Source: CAXXFQ01 sp963674475 (GTDB lineage: Bacteria; Planctomycetota; Planctomycetia; Pirellulales; Thermoguttaceae). Taken from it: a DNA stretch of 64,000 nucleotides. Each line of letters begins with the position of its first letter. Positions within the stretch are counted from its first letter, which is position 1. Shown here in pieces: positions 16,602 through 24,994 of this stretch. A program made the position numbers and the translations under genes. The notes under the pieces are model-generated. The model was not told where the DNA came from. It searched no databases and worked only from the letters and a program-made list of their open reading frames with translations. The stretch is from contig CAXXFQ010000019.1 of the NCBI GenBank assembly GCA_963674475.2, forward strand, positions 372,001 to 436,000, in the 5' to 3' direction.

Positions 16602-17687
16602 CTAGAAATGCATCGGCAGCGTGGGACCGGTATCGGCCGGGGGAATCATTCCCAGATGGTCGAAACCGAGCGTGGTTAACTTTCGTCCTCGTGGGGTGCG
16701 TACGATCAGCTCGCTTCGCAGAAGGAACGGTTCGACTTCGTCTACCAGAGTGTCGGCCGGGATGTTGATGGTATGGCCGATCGCCTCAACCCCGACCGGA
16801 CCGCCGCCGAAGAGTCGGGCGATCGTCTCCAAATATTTCCGGTCTTGAGGGTCGAGCCCCAGCGAGTCGATCCCTTGCATTTGCAATGCGTCTCGGACGA
16901 CCGAGAGGGTCGCTTTTCCGTCGGCTCGGCTGGTCGCGTAGTCCCGGATCCAGCGGAGTCGGTTATTGGCCAGACGGGGTGTGCTGCGGCTGCGCGAAGC
17001 GATTTCGTCGGCCGCTTCGGGCGAAATATCGATTTTGAGTTTGGCTGCGTTGCGGGTGACGATCTCGGCCAGCTCGTCGACCGTATAGAAGGTCAGATGT
17101 TCTCGCATCTGAAAACGATCTCGTAGCGGAGCCGACAGCAGACCGGTCCGCGTGGTCGCGCCGATGAGGGTGAACGGTTTGAGCCGCATGTTGATCGTTC
17201 GCGCGTTGACCCCTTCGCCCAAGGTCAAGTCGATACGAAAATCTTCCATCGCCGGATAGAGAAACTCTTCGACCGATTTGTGCATTCGGTGGATTTCGTC
17301 GATGAACAGGACCGATCGTTCTTCGACGTTGGTCAAATAGGGGATCAGGTCTTTGGGCGCTTTGAGTGTCGCGCCGTTGGCAAGCTGGCAGGAGACGCCC
17401 AGTTCGCGAGGGATGCAGGTGGCGAAGGTCGTTTTTCCCAGGCCCGGCGGTCCGTCGAAGAGGATGTGGACCAGCTGTTCCCCCCGTTTTTGAGTCGCGT
17501 CGATCGCGATCTCGATCCGCTCGGCGACGGCCCGTTGTCCGACCATCTCGCGCATCCGTCGGGGGCGCAGAAAACGATCTTCGTCGTTGGTTTTGGCAAA
17601 GGAACGATCTTCGTCGTTGGTTTCGGCGGAGGAACGATCTTCGTCGTTGGTTTCGGCGGAGGATCGGAGGATCGGTTCTCGACTCAT
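16602..17687 (-). CDS. ruvB: Holliday junction branch-migration helicase RuvB
   Basis: RuvB is the hexameric AAA+ motor that, with RuvA, drives branch migration at Holliday junctions. The 361-residue protein has Walker A GPPGLGKT (79-86), Walker B VLFIDEIHR, sensor 1 LIGATTRTGLLSAPLRDRF, and the C-terminal winged-helix domain with DPQDRKYLETIARLFGGGPVGVEAI. It is slightly longer than usual because the N-terminus carries three near-identical ETNDEDR units (residues 12-38) encoded by a 30-bp tandem repeat. FLRPRRMREMVGQ, the usual beginning of the fold, follows. ruvA and ruvC are not adjacent. The ATG is the only start before the repeat, though translation from a later codon cannot be excluded. 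Confidence 0.95.
   Translation of the reverse strand: MSREPILRSSAETNDEDRSSAETNDEDRSFAKTNDEDRFLRPRRMREMVGQRAVAERIEIAIDATQKRGEQLVHILFDGPPGLGKTTFATCIPRELGVSCQLANGATLKAPKDLIPYLTNVEERSVLFIDEIHRMHKSVEEFLYPAMEDFRIDLTLGEGVNARTINMRLKPFTLIGATTRTGLLSAPLRDRFQMREHLTFYTVDELAEIVTRNAAKLKIDISPEAADEIASRSRSTPRLANNRLRWIRDYATSRADGKATLSVVRDALQMQGIDSLGLDPQDRKYLETIARLFGGGPVGVEAIGHTINIPADTLVDEVEPFLLRSELIVRTPRGRKLTTLGFDHLGMIPPADTGPTLPMHF
17573..17662. repeat. 30-bp tandem repeat inside the 5' end of ruvB
   Basis: A 30-bp unit containing GATCTTCGTCGTTGGTTT occurs three times; the copy nearest the fold differs at a few bases. Because the period is a multiple of three it keeps the frame and encodes ETNDEDRS-type repeats at the RuvB N-terminus. 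Confidence 0.85.
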
Positions 17688-17832
17688 CTTGAATTAGGCC
17701 GTGTGTCAGGACAATGAAAAAACAAAAGCGGGATTTTTCCCTTGTTAAAATAAGGGTTATCACGAGGACGAAGCAACGAAAAAGATCCAAAGATGGCGGA
17801 CCGATAACGATACTCGAGCCGGATTGACCGGG

Positions 17833-18534
17833 CTACTTTTCTTCCGAATCGGTCTCGGTTGCCGAGGCCGCGCTGCCTGGAGAATGGTAATCGGCATTAG
17901 CCAAAAACTCAAGTACCTCTTGGGCGCCGCCCCACACGTCACGCATGAACAGTTCGGGGAAAATGGCCCGAATCGCGTTTTTTTGTTCCCACAAAAGGTG
18001 CCCCAAGCCGGAGATTGCTTCGCAGATTTCGTTATCCCCCTTATCGAGCTTGGTCATCGCGTAGCGCGAGGCCAATTGATAGGTTTTTAACTCAGTCAGC
18101 CGGATTCCCTCGTCGGTGTGATCCATGACCAGCTCGATCAAGACGAAACTTCCATAAGCGGGAAGGGCGTCTCGGTTGGGTTTGGCCTGGGAAAAACCGG
18201 AGGCCAGTCGGATCATCCAGCCGCGGCCGTCGTTTTTCCAGGTGGCTGCGACGCTGGTTTTATCGACGATCAAATAGCGATTCTGGCGGTTCAGACGTGT
18301 CAGCGCGGGGGCGGTCGGAAGTCGCTCGGCCGCCGGGTTGAAGCTGTCGTGTTTCACCGCCGTATCGACCGCCGGTTCTTGCGACGGAGATTTCTCTTTG
18401 GGGGTGGGGTCGTCTTGCCCCGGTTGGGGGATTTTGAGCGATCCGCCACACTTGGGGCATTTTCGGGTTTTTCCGGCCAGTTCGTCCTTGGCGTTGAACT
18501 TACTTTCACATTGGGGGCAAACGACACGGATCAT
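17833..18534 (-). CDS. hypothetical protein with N-terminal zinc ribbon
   Basis: A 233-residue protein. The first 36 residues form an MJ0042-type zinc ribbon (VVCPQCESKFNAKDELAGKTRKCPKCG). A proline- and lysine-rich linker then leads to a globular domain of about 150 residues (YLIVDKTSVAATWKNDGRGWMIRLASGF ... FELFMRD-like end). I do not recognize that domain. No membrane segment or signal peptide is present, so it is probably cytoplasmic. It lies upstream of ruvB on the same strand, with 145 bp between them; I see no sign that their functions are linked. Confidence 0.75.
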   Translation of the reverse strand: MIRVVCPQCESKFNAKDELAGKTRKCPKCGGSLKIPQPGQDDPTPKEKSPSQEPAVDTAVKHDSFNPAAERLPTAPALTRLNRQNRYLIVDKTSVAATWKNDGRGWMIRLASGFSQAKPNRDALPAYGSFVLIELVMDHTDEGIRLTELKTYQLASRYAMTKLDKGDNEICEAISGLGHLLWEQKNAIRAIFPELFMRDVWGGAQEVLEFLANADYHSPGSAASATETDSEEK

Positions 18535-19092
18535 CGGCGGCCTCTCCTTTTTCGGCGATTATTGATGTTTGCTTGGAAAATGGCCCGGCCAGTCAACCTA
18601 TTTGGCCTTTTTTCGGCCTCCCGTTGATCGGCCTCGGTTCATGAGCTGCGCAAACGGCGTTCGCTTTGCAACACGCCAATAGGGTTCATACCAGAGGGGA
18701 CCTTTGCTTGCACGAGGCCCCCCCTTTCTTCCGGGAACGATTTGAACCAACGGGGGAGGATTCTGTCCGTCAATGAATCGCCCCGTGCCTTTTCCACGTC
18801 GGTTGCGAGGAACCCTACCGACCTTTAAATGAAATGACACCATAAAAACATCTTACACCAATTTTGCGTTTCTTGCGAGTCGTTGGTCAATTGGTTTGTC
18901 GTGGCCGGATTGTGTCACGGCGAGGGGGGGAGACTTGGGTTGGGAGACTTGGGTTGTCGGAGTGGGGGGAAATCTTTATTATGACAGCCTTGCTTGGCAA
19001 CCGGGGGGGATCTTCAATGAGGGGGCATACCTCCAGGCGGCGGGGGCAGAGGGCGTTTTTGTCGAAAATAAGCTGGAATCTCAAAAAATCGT
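18535..19092. other. spacer between divergent hypothetical genes
   Basis: About 560 bp between the zinc-ribbon gene and the large plus-strand gene. The only candidate inside is the 81-codon minus-strand frame at 18598-18843, listed separately. The remainder (18850-19092) is G-rich and noncoding by composition. Confidence 0.45.
18598..18843 (-). CDS. possible small basic protein
   Basis: An 81-residue frame beginning MVSFHLKVGRVPRNRRGKGTG, rich in arginine, lysine, glycine and proline, with PLWYEPYWRVAKRTPFAQLMNRG near its end. The composition is less random-looking than in most short frames here, and it does not lie opposite any gene. No ribosome site is clear and I recognize no family. It may be a real small protein or chance. 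Confidence 0.3.
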   Translation of the reverse strand: MVSFHLKVGRVPRNRRGKGTGRFIDGQNPPPLVQIVPGRKGGPRASKGPLWYEPYWRVAKRTPFAQLMNRGRSTGGRKKAK

Positions 19093-22000
19093 ATGGTCGA
19101 ACCGCTGGAAGCCAAAATTTTCGAAACGCGTCGTCGCGGGACCCGTTTGGCCGGGCTTCGGGCTGGGCTTCGGTTGATTTCGACCGGGTTGGTTGCTTTC
19201 TGGGTTTTGGCCGGCGTCGACTGGTTTTTCCGACCGGACGATTTGACCTGGCGAGCGTTCTTGTCGTTGGTCTGGCTGGCCATGGTTTTCCGGTGTGTCT
19301 GGCGGGATTTGGTCCCATTGTGGACCGTGCGGGAAGATGATGTCGAGTTGGCTCGTCGGATCCAGCGGCGATTTCCGGAACTCGGAGACGGTTTGGCCAG
19401 TTCGGTCGAGTTTCTTCAACGCACTGAGGAGGACCCTCGGTTCGGCTCGGCGGCCCTGCGGCGTCAGGCAATCCGTGAGACGAACCGCCGGGTCGAACGG
19501 CTCGACTTTTCCGTCATTTTCGATCCCCGTCCGACCATTCGAGCCGGATGGACCGCTTTTTTATTGGGACTGATCACGCTCGGTCTGGTTCTCGTCGTTC
19601 CGGAAACGGGGCGAACGGCCGCGGGACGTCTTTTTGCGCCGTGGGGGCAGGCGACTTGGCCGCGTCGGACTCACCTCGAAGTACGTCACGCCACGACTCG
19701 ACTGACCCCGGGGAGCCCGTTTGAGGTTGACGTGGTCGAGCGGTTCGGTCGTCCTTTGCCGGAAGATACCCGAATCGTCTATCGCCTTCGAGACGTCGGG
19801 GGTCGACGTGAAGAACGGAGCGAAGCGATGGTTCGCCAGGGGAAGAGGATGATTGCCCGCCGGGAGTCGGTTCGTCGGCCGTTTGCCTTTCGGATCGAAG
19901 GGGGCGACGATCGGTCGATGCGCTGGATTACGGTCGAGGTGGTTCCGCCGCCGGTGATCGAGTCGTGTCGGGTTCACGTCGAACCACCGTTGAACACCGG
20001 ATTGGTCCCATCGACGACTGAAGGAGAGGTGAAGTTGGCGGCCGGTTCTTGGGTGTCGTTTTTGGCGACGGTCGATCGCCCGGTTCAAAAGGCCGTTCTG
20101 GTTTGGCAGCAAGACCAAAAGGTCGTCGGTCGCGTTTTCGACGAGGGACGAAAGATCGAAGTGGGCCGTTTTTCCCAAGCGGAACGAGCCGATCCGACGG
20201 GGGCTGATTCGACGGCAACGGAGCCGTTGGTAATCGAGCGGTCCGGGGATTATCGGTTTGTGCTGACCGATCCAAAAGGGTTGACTACCGAAAGTCAGCC
20301 GCTGGGCCGGATTGACGTGGTGGAAGATCGTTCGCCGAAGATTGAACTGCGGCGACCGAATACCGAGGTGGTTCGAGTGCCCGACGGGCGAGTGACGATT
20401 GAAGCCGAGGTGGTCGACGATCTGGCCGTCAGACAGGTCGAGTTGATTGTCAAAAAACGGGTGCCGCCGTCGGAGGAGCCGACTCGGACGATGCTTTATC
20501 AGGGGCCCGATACGCCTCCGACGAGAACCGATTTGGCCCATCCCGATCGGTCCGAAATCAAAACCGATTGGGACGGAGATCGCACCGGTTGGGCGCCGGG
20601 CGAGGAATTTGACTTTTGGTTGGTGGCGTCCGACTATCGAGGCCATACGACCAAGAGCTCTACCAGACGGCTTTCGGTTGTCGATCGTCCACGATTGGTT
20701 TCACTGCTTCGTCGACGGTGGCAATTTCTTCTAAACGAAGCGGCCCGCGCCGAGTCGCTGCAAAAGGCCTCGCGAGAAAAACTCGTTGCGTTTTGCCGTC
20801 GTCTGGAAGAAACGGGGCGATTCAATCGTGACGACCAAAAACTTTTTCTCGCCGCGGCACTTGATCAGCACCAAGTCGACCGACTCTTGGCCCTCACCGG
20901 CGACGGGCTTGGGGTGCGGCTGAATCGATTTTGTGACGAGATGGCCGAGAACCGTCTGGAACGCACCGATTGGTTTAAGCAGACGGTCGCGTTGAAGGAT
21001 CTGATCGGGCGGCTCAATCGAGAGGTGTTACCGACGATTGGCCAGCGGATGGAGCAAATGGGGCGACGGCTGGAAGAGGGAGCGGATTCGATCGATCGCC
21101 CGGACCAAGCGGTTGACGAGGTGTCGCGGCAAGCAAAGCGGCTTTCGCAAGTGGTCCAGATGCAAAGCGAGGTGATGGTTTCTTTGCAACGAGTTCTTGG
21201 CGAAGTGGAAGGCTGGAATCGGTTGGACGGAATTCGAGCGCAGTGGGCCGGGATTCTCGCCGAACAGACGGCCCTTCTGGCTCGCAGCGGAAGCATGGCG
21301 AGTCAAACGCTCGGTCGCCCACTGGAGGAACTCTCTTTGCCTCAACGTGAGGAATTAAACGCTTTGGCCGCGGCCGAGTCGATGTTGGCCGGGCGATTCG
21401 ATCAACTCAGCGCGGCGCTCGATGAGCAGGTTTCCGGACCGTCAGCCGAGTCGAATCGAGCGGCGCTTGCGCAGACCGGGCACCATGTCGAGACAACCCG
21501 GATTGGGCCACGGATCCATTCGGCGGCCGAAGCGTTGTATCAAAACCGGATCGGCGCCGCCGTCACGTTGGAACGATCGATTTGCGCCGACTTGGAGATC
21601 GGTTTTCGTCTGCTTCATGGGGAGCGTTCGGTTCACGCCAAGGAAAAAGGGGACCAGACCCACGGGCCGATCGATCCGACGGCGGTTCGAAAATGGATTG
21701 ACCGGCAAAAGACGCTGATGGAACGGACGGCCGAGTTGGACGGGAAGCAAGACCAATGGGGCAGGGGGGAGCGAATCGCGTTGCGCCGGATTGCCGAGGC
21801 GCAAGACCAACTGGCCGAGGCGACCGAGCAAGTCCGGAAGGAAACCGAATCGCCCGTTTTTGCCTTGGTCTTGAAACGGTCGGCCGCCGCGATGCGCGAA
21901 GCGGGTAACCGACTCCGACGCGAGCTGGTGGATTACCAAACCCAAACGCGACAGCAAGAGGCGCTGGACGACTTGCGTGTTTTGGTAGAAGTCGCTTCGC

Positions 22001-22284
22001 TTCAAAAAAACGGACAGGCCGAAACCGAGGCCGATTTGACGCAACGGGCCGAAGGTCGAGATGTCGCCGCAAAAAAGGTAGAGTCTCGTGCGTGGACACG
22101 GCTTGAACTGGAGTTGATTCGACGCCTTCAAACTAAGGTTAATCGACAGACGCAGGCATGGCGGGAAAAGTGGGAATCGATCGACCCACTTCCGGAAGAA
22201 GCACGCGTCGAGTTGACCCGACTGGCTCAGGAACAAGAGAAACTGGCCGAGTTGCTCTTCAAACTGACTCACGTGCTACCGTGA
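19093..22284 (+). CDS. large membrane-anchored coiled-coil protein, function unknown
   Basis: A 1063-residue protein. Near the N-terminus are three hydrophobic segments: about 27-47 (LRLISTGLVAFWVLAGVDWFF), 53-70 (WRAFLSLVWLAMVFRCVW) and 153-172 (AGWTAFLLGLITLGLVLVV). Residues from about 195 to 520 look like repeated beta-sandwich domains (RTHLEVRHATTRLTPGSPFEV, PPPVIESCRVHVEPP, VRVPDGRVTIEAEVVDDLAVRQVEL). The rest to the C-terminus is charged helix and coiled coil. This layout resembles the DUF4175-like proteins planctomycetes often encode beside MoxR ATPases and von Willebrand-domain proteins, but none of those partners lie here. Role unknown; probably a membrane protein with a large extracytoplasmic part. 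The ATG begins MVEPLEAKIFETRRRG. Confidence 0.8.
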   Translation: MVEPLEAKIFETRRRGTRLAGLRAGLRLISTGLVAFWVLAGVDWFFRPDDLTWRAFLSLVWLAMVFRCVWRDLVPLWTVREDDVELARRIQRRFPELGDGLASSVEFLQRTEEDPRFGSAALRRQAIRETNRRVERLDFSVIFDPRPTIRAGWTAFLLGLITLGLVLVVPETGRTAAGRLFAPWGQATWPRRTHLEVRHATTRLTPGSPFEVDVVERFGRPLPEDTRIVYRLRDVGGRREERSEAMVRQGKRMIARRESVRRPFAFRIEGGDDRSMRWITVEVVPPPVIESCRVHVEPPLNTGLVPSTTEGEVKLAAGSWVSFLATVDRPVQKAVLVWQQDQKVVGRVFDEGRKIEVGRFSQAERADPTGADSTATEPLVIERSGDYRFVLTDPKGLTTESQPLGRIDVVEDRSPKIELRRPNTEVVRVPDGRVTIEAEVVDDLAVRQVELIVKKRVPPSEEPTRTMLYQGPDTPPTRTDLAHPDRSEIKTDWDGDRTGWAPGEEFDFWLVASDYRGHTTKSSTRRLSVVDRPRLVSLLRRRWQFLLNEAARAESLQKASREKLVAFCRRLEETGRFNRDDQKLFLAAALDQHQVDRLLALTGDGLGVRLNRFCDEMAENRLERTDWFKQTVALKDLIGRLNREVLPTIGQRMEQMGRRLEEGADSIDRPDQAVDEVSRQAKRLSQVVQMQSEVMVSLQRVLGEVEGWNRLDGIRAQWAGILAEQTALLARSGSMASQTLGRPLEELSLPQREELNALAAAESMLAGRFDQLSAALDEQVSGPSAESNRAALAQTGHHVETTRIGPRIHSAAEALYQNRIGAAVTLERSICADLEIGFRLLHGERSVHAKEKGDQTHGPIDPTAVRKWIDRQKTLMERTAELDGKQDQWGRGERIALRRIAEAQDQLAEATEQVRKETESPVFALVLKRSAAAMREAGNRLRRELVDYQTQTRQQEALDDLRVLVEVASLQKNGQAETEADLTQRAEGRDVAAKKVESRAWTRLELELIRRLQTKVNRQTQAWREKWESIDPLPEEARVELTRLAQEQEKLAELLFKLTHVLP

Positions 22285-22336
22285 TTGGGTCGAGGCACCG
22301 AAGCGGGACCAGGGGGCCGTTTTGCGATAGCTTCGC

Positions 22337-23041
22337 TCAGCGGCGGGAGTTTTTCGTTTGAAACGAAGACGAGTTTATCGAATTGCGGGCGGGGGGATCA
22401 ATGACGTGAGCCAAGTTGAGCATTTTGGAACTGACTGCCAGTTGGGCTTTTTCCATCGCTTCGAGATTGATGGCGAAACGGACCCGGTTGGTTTCAAGGA
22501 AAAAACCAATGCATCCGCCCGCATGCGCGAACGCGTACTGATCTCCGACCAGCAAGACCCGACCGTTACTCAGTCGGCGTATCGTTTCGAATTGGTGCTC
22601 TTGAGGCAGTTGTCCCGAGATGAAAAGGATATGGCAGCGGGTGTACTCTTCGATCCGGCTGAAGTTTTTTATAACGATGGGCCGATCGCGAACCTTTTTC
22701 TGCCGTGCGAGTTGGTCGAGCGTGTTTCCAAAGGGGTTCGGGCCTAGGATACCAATGAAGAAAGGGGTGTCGGCCGCGCCAAAGGCCTCTGGAGGCCATT
22801 TGATATACCGTCCGAAATGGTAAAGATAGGCCGCTTTGATCGGATACTCGCGGTTCTCGGGGACGTTTTCGGCCTGCGCTTCAAGAAGCGATCCCGTGCC
22901 GAGAAAAAGCCAGGCGATCAGGACGAAAGAAAACAGCAGGGCACAGAGAAAAAACGATCGGGCAGGGAGAAAGAGTCCCTTCGACGGCAAGGTTCGCCAG
23001 TTTTTGTCGGTTCGAATTGCCAAGGGGCCTAATCGTTTCAT
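22337..23041 (-). CDS. YfiR-family protein (DUF4154)
   Basis: A 234-residue exported protein with an N-terminal hydrophobic segment (LCALLFSFVLIAWLFLG, about residues 33-50) preceded by basic residues. The mature part has the YfiR pattern: YPIKAAYLYHFGRYIKWP, FFIGILGPNPFG, CHILFISGQ and the glycine-rich GCIGFFLETNRVRFAINLEAMEKAQLAVSSKMLNLA, split by charged turns. Known: Pseudomonas YfiR is a periplasmic repressor of the diguanylate cyclase YfiN. Here no GGDEF-domain gene lies next to it, so its partner is unknown. It is convergent with the large coiled-coil gene, 52 bp apart. The first 30 residues look unusual for a signal peptide, so the true start may be further in. Confidence 0.85.
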   Translation of the reverse strand: MKRLGPLAIRTDKNWRTLPSKGLFLPARSFFLCALLFSFVLIAWLFLGTGSLLEAQAENVPENREYPIKAAYLYHFGRYIKWPPEAFGAADTPFFIGILGPNPFGNTLDQLARQKKVRDRPIVIKNFSRIEEYTRCHILFISGQLPQEHQFETIRRLSNGRVLLVGDQYAFAHAGGCIGFFLETNRVRFAINLEAMEKAQLAVSSKMLNLAHVIDPPARNSINSSSFQTKNSRR

Positions 23042-23564
23042 CTTAGAAGGTAGAAGCTAGATGAATGAGTTGGTTGTGGAAGTCGGAAAACCTCACGACG
23101 AGCGTTCTCGGCAGTGAGAACCGGTTTGTCTCACTCGTCATCGGTGGTCTTTTTTCGTTTGATACTCGTGGGAATTTATCAAATTGGAACGTATTTGGGA
23201 TTTTCCACTTCTCTTTCCATCCGAAAGGAACCCGCTAGACTCAAATGGAAAATGGCACCGGTAATTTATTCGCACTTCATTTGGGGAAGCTGATTCGAGG
23301 GATCGTACTTCTTTTATCGGCGAATTAGTTTCCTATGGTCTACCTGAGGGTGCGAAGATTTGCTTCTTTTGAAAAGTGCAGACGGGATGTTTCCGTGAAG
23401 GGGAGTTTAACGGTTCCTGAGATTTTAGGCATGGCGAGAGATAGCCAGTATAGATACAGAGGGCGATTCGCTTTTTCGGGTTTTTTCAGAAAAAGGAATC
23501 GCGCACTGGTAAGGGGGCCCAAACGCCTTTGCCCCGTCAATCCAGACTCTCGAAGCGATCGTTT
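23042..23564. other. noncoding spacer between minus-strand genes
   Basis: About 520 bp between tsaE and the YfiR-like gene, both on the minus strand. A plus-strand frame at 23335-23595 runs into tsaE and is not protein-like. I see no hairpin with a T run. A promoter for the YfiR-like gene presumably lies near 23050-23200. Confidence 0.45.
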
Positions 23565-24044
23565 TTATGTCTTTGGCAGCAGTTTAGCCAAATGATCGAC
23601 CACGGTTTGCGAGGCTTCTCCGAGGGCGCTGATTTCAAAACGACGGCGGTTTTCGCCTAAAACAACGAGGTGGATTTCGAGGCGATCGTCCGGAAGGCAG
23701 TCGGTCATCCGATCGGCCCATTCGACGAACGTGATCCCGTCGCTTTCGAAATATTCTTCGACGCCCAACTCCAGGAATTCGTCCTCGTCGTGCAGCCGGT
23801 AGGTATCGATATGGTAGACGGGCGGATGGGTCGGATATTCCTGAATCAGGACAAAGGTCGGGCTGACGACCGCCCCTTCCTGCGCGCCTAAAGCGATGGC
23901 AACCGACTGGACCAGCCGGGTTTTTCCCGCTCCGAGCGTTCCGCAAAGTCCAACGGTGGTCCCGGGAACCAGCGATTCGGCGAGCATTATCCCGAATTCG
24001 TCCGTATCGGTTTCGCTTTGAGAGAGAAAGGAGAGAGCATTCAT
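23565..24044 (-). CDS. tsaE: tRNA threonylcarbamoyladenosine biosynthesis ATPase TsaE
   Basis: TsaE is the ATPase that works with TsaB and TsaD to make t6A37 in ANN-decoding tRNAs. The 159-residue protein has Walker A GTLGAGKT (35-42), the switch region VVSPTFVLIQEYPT, HIDTYRLHDEDEFLELG and FVEWADRM, all typical of the family, which is 150-160 residues long. It is transcribed on the minus strand with long spacers on both sides, and tsaB/tsaD are not adjacent. The ATG begins MNALSFLSQSETDTDEFG. Confidence 0.94.
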   Translation of the reverse strand: MNALSFLSQSETDTDEFGIMLAESLVPGTTVGLCGTLGAGKTRLVQSVAIALGAQEGAVVSPTFVLIQEYPTHPPVYHIDTYRLHDEDEFLELGVEEYFESDGITFVEWADRMTDCLPDDRLEIHLVVLGENRRRFEISALGEASQTVVDHLAKLLPKT

Positions 24045-24597
24045 TTTTCTTGCGCCAAGGATTTATTGGAGACGAGCCGGCATGCTTCAAGGGCCGTTTG
24101 GTTCTCGAATTGCCGAAAATTTCTAAGCGTGTATTTATTTGTGATCTTTATCGTGAAAAAACTTCTCCAAAATTCTAAGCCCGGTTCGTCTCCCTGTCCA
24201 TTGGCCGGTTTTGCGAGAAGTTGTTTGTAAGTATAAAAATTTCGGTCAAAATTCCAGAACGCCTCCCCTAAATTGACTATTTTCTCCGTCTTGAGAAAAA
24301 ATTTTGTATTGGATTGATTTTTTTTGAGGCGCACTCTCGGCCCTTTTTCTTGAAGATGGTGGGGCGGAGGAAGCTGGTCTTGCCTTTTCGGCTAGGGGTG
24401 GTTACACTCCGCTGCAATTCCCGGGGGGGAAGAGTAGTCCTAAATGGTGGTATTATGTCGCCTAAGGGAGGGGTGTGCTCATGTGGTAAGAAGTTGCGTC
24501 TAAGTTGAGTGGAGAATTTTGCTTGAAAAGGGAGATTGGGGCATCTAGAATAGGTGTTTGAGCCCCGTTCCCTTATCCCAGGAGGATGAGGTTTGTC
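24045..24597. other. AT-rich spacer between divergent tsaE and small exported-protein gene
   Basis: About 550 bp, strongly A+T-rich at 24100-24330. The minus-strand frame 24277-25005 is the shadow of downstream genes, and the small frames inside are not protein-like. AGGAGG at 24580-24585 is the ribosome site of the next gene. No RNA gene is recognizable. Confidence 0.5.
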
Positions 24598-24987
24598 ATG
24601 ATGACGAAACGGTTTGGCGGCTTGTTGGTAGTCTTGTCGATTGTGACGCTGTTTGGGTGGCTGGCGTATGAGGATGGAGCCCTTGCCGATTCGCCCGGAC
24701 ATTCGGTCTCCCCTGCTTATATTGCTGGAGCGACTTCCCCTTCGGAGGTCAAAAAAGCGTTTGGCAAGGAGATGTTGGCGTTTAGTGAGGTCGTCGACAA
24801 AAAATATCAGCAAGTAACCGTGATCGATCCTAAGCAACAGGTGATCAGTGTCTACCATATAGACCTGGTCACCGGTACCATTACGCTTCGGAGCGTTCGC
24901 AACATTCATTGGGACTTGCAAATGACGGATTTCAATGGCAGTCGTCCCTTGCCGAAAGAGATCCAAGCGTTGTCGGAGCAGAGGTAA
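24598..24987 (+). CDS. small exported or membrane-anchored hypothetical protein
   Basis: A 129-residue protein beginning with a signal or anchor segment (MMTKRFGGLLVVLSIVTLFGWLAYEDGALA). The mature part includes AFSEVVDKKYQQVTVIDPKQQVISVYHIDLVTGTITLRSVRNIHWDL, which looks like a small beta domain. An ATG at 24586 lies directly against the AGGAGG ribosome site (24580-24585) and cannot be used; ATG 24598 or 24601 have proper spacing. The next gene starts 8 bp after the stop, so the two are likely co-transcribed. No family is recognized. Confidence 0.75.
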   Translation: MMTKRFGGLLVVLSIVTLFGWLAYEDGALADSPGHSVSPAYIAGATSPSEVKKAFGKEMLAFSEVVDKKYQQVTVIDPKQQVISVYHIDLVTGTITLRSVRNIHWDLQMTDFNGSRPLPKEIQALSEQR

Positions 24988-24994
24988 ATTCCGT

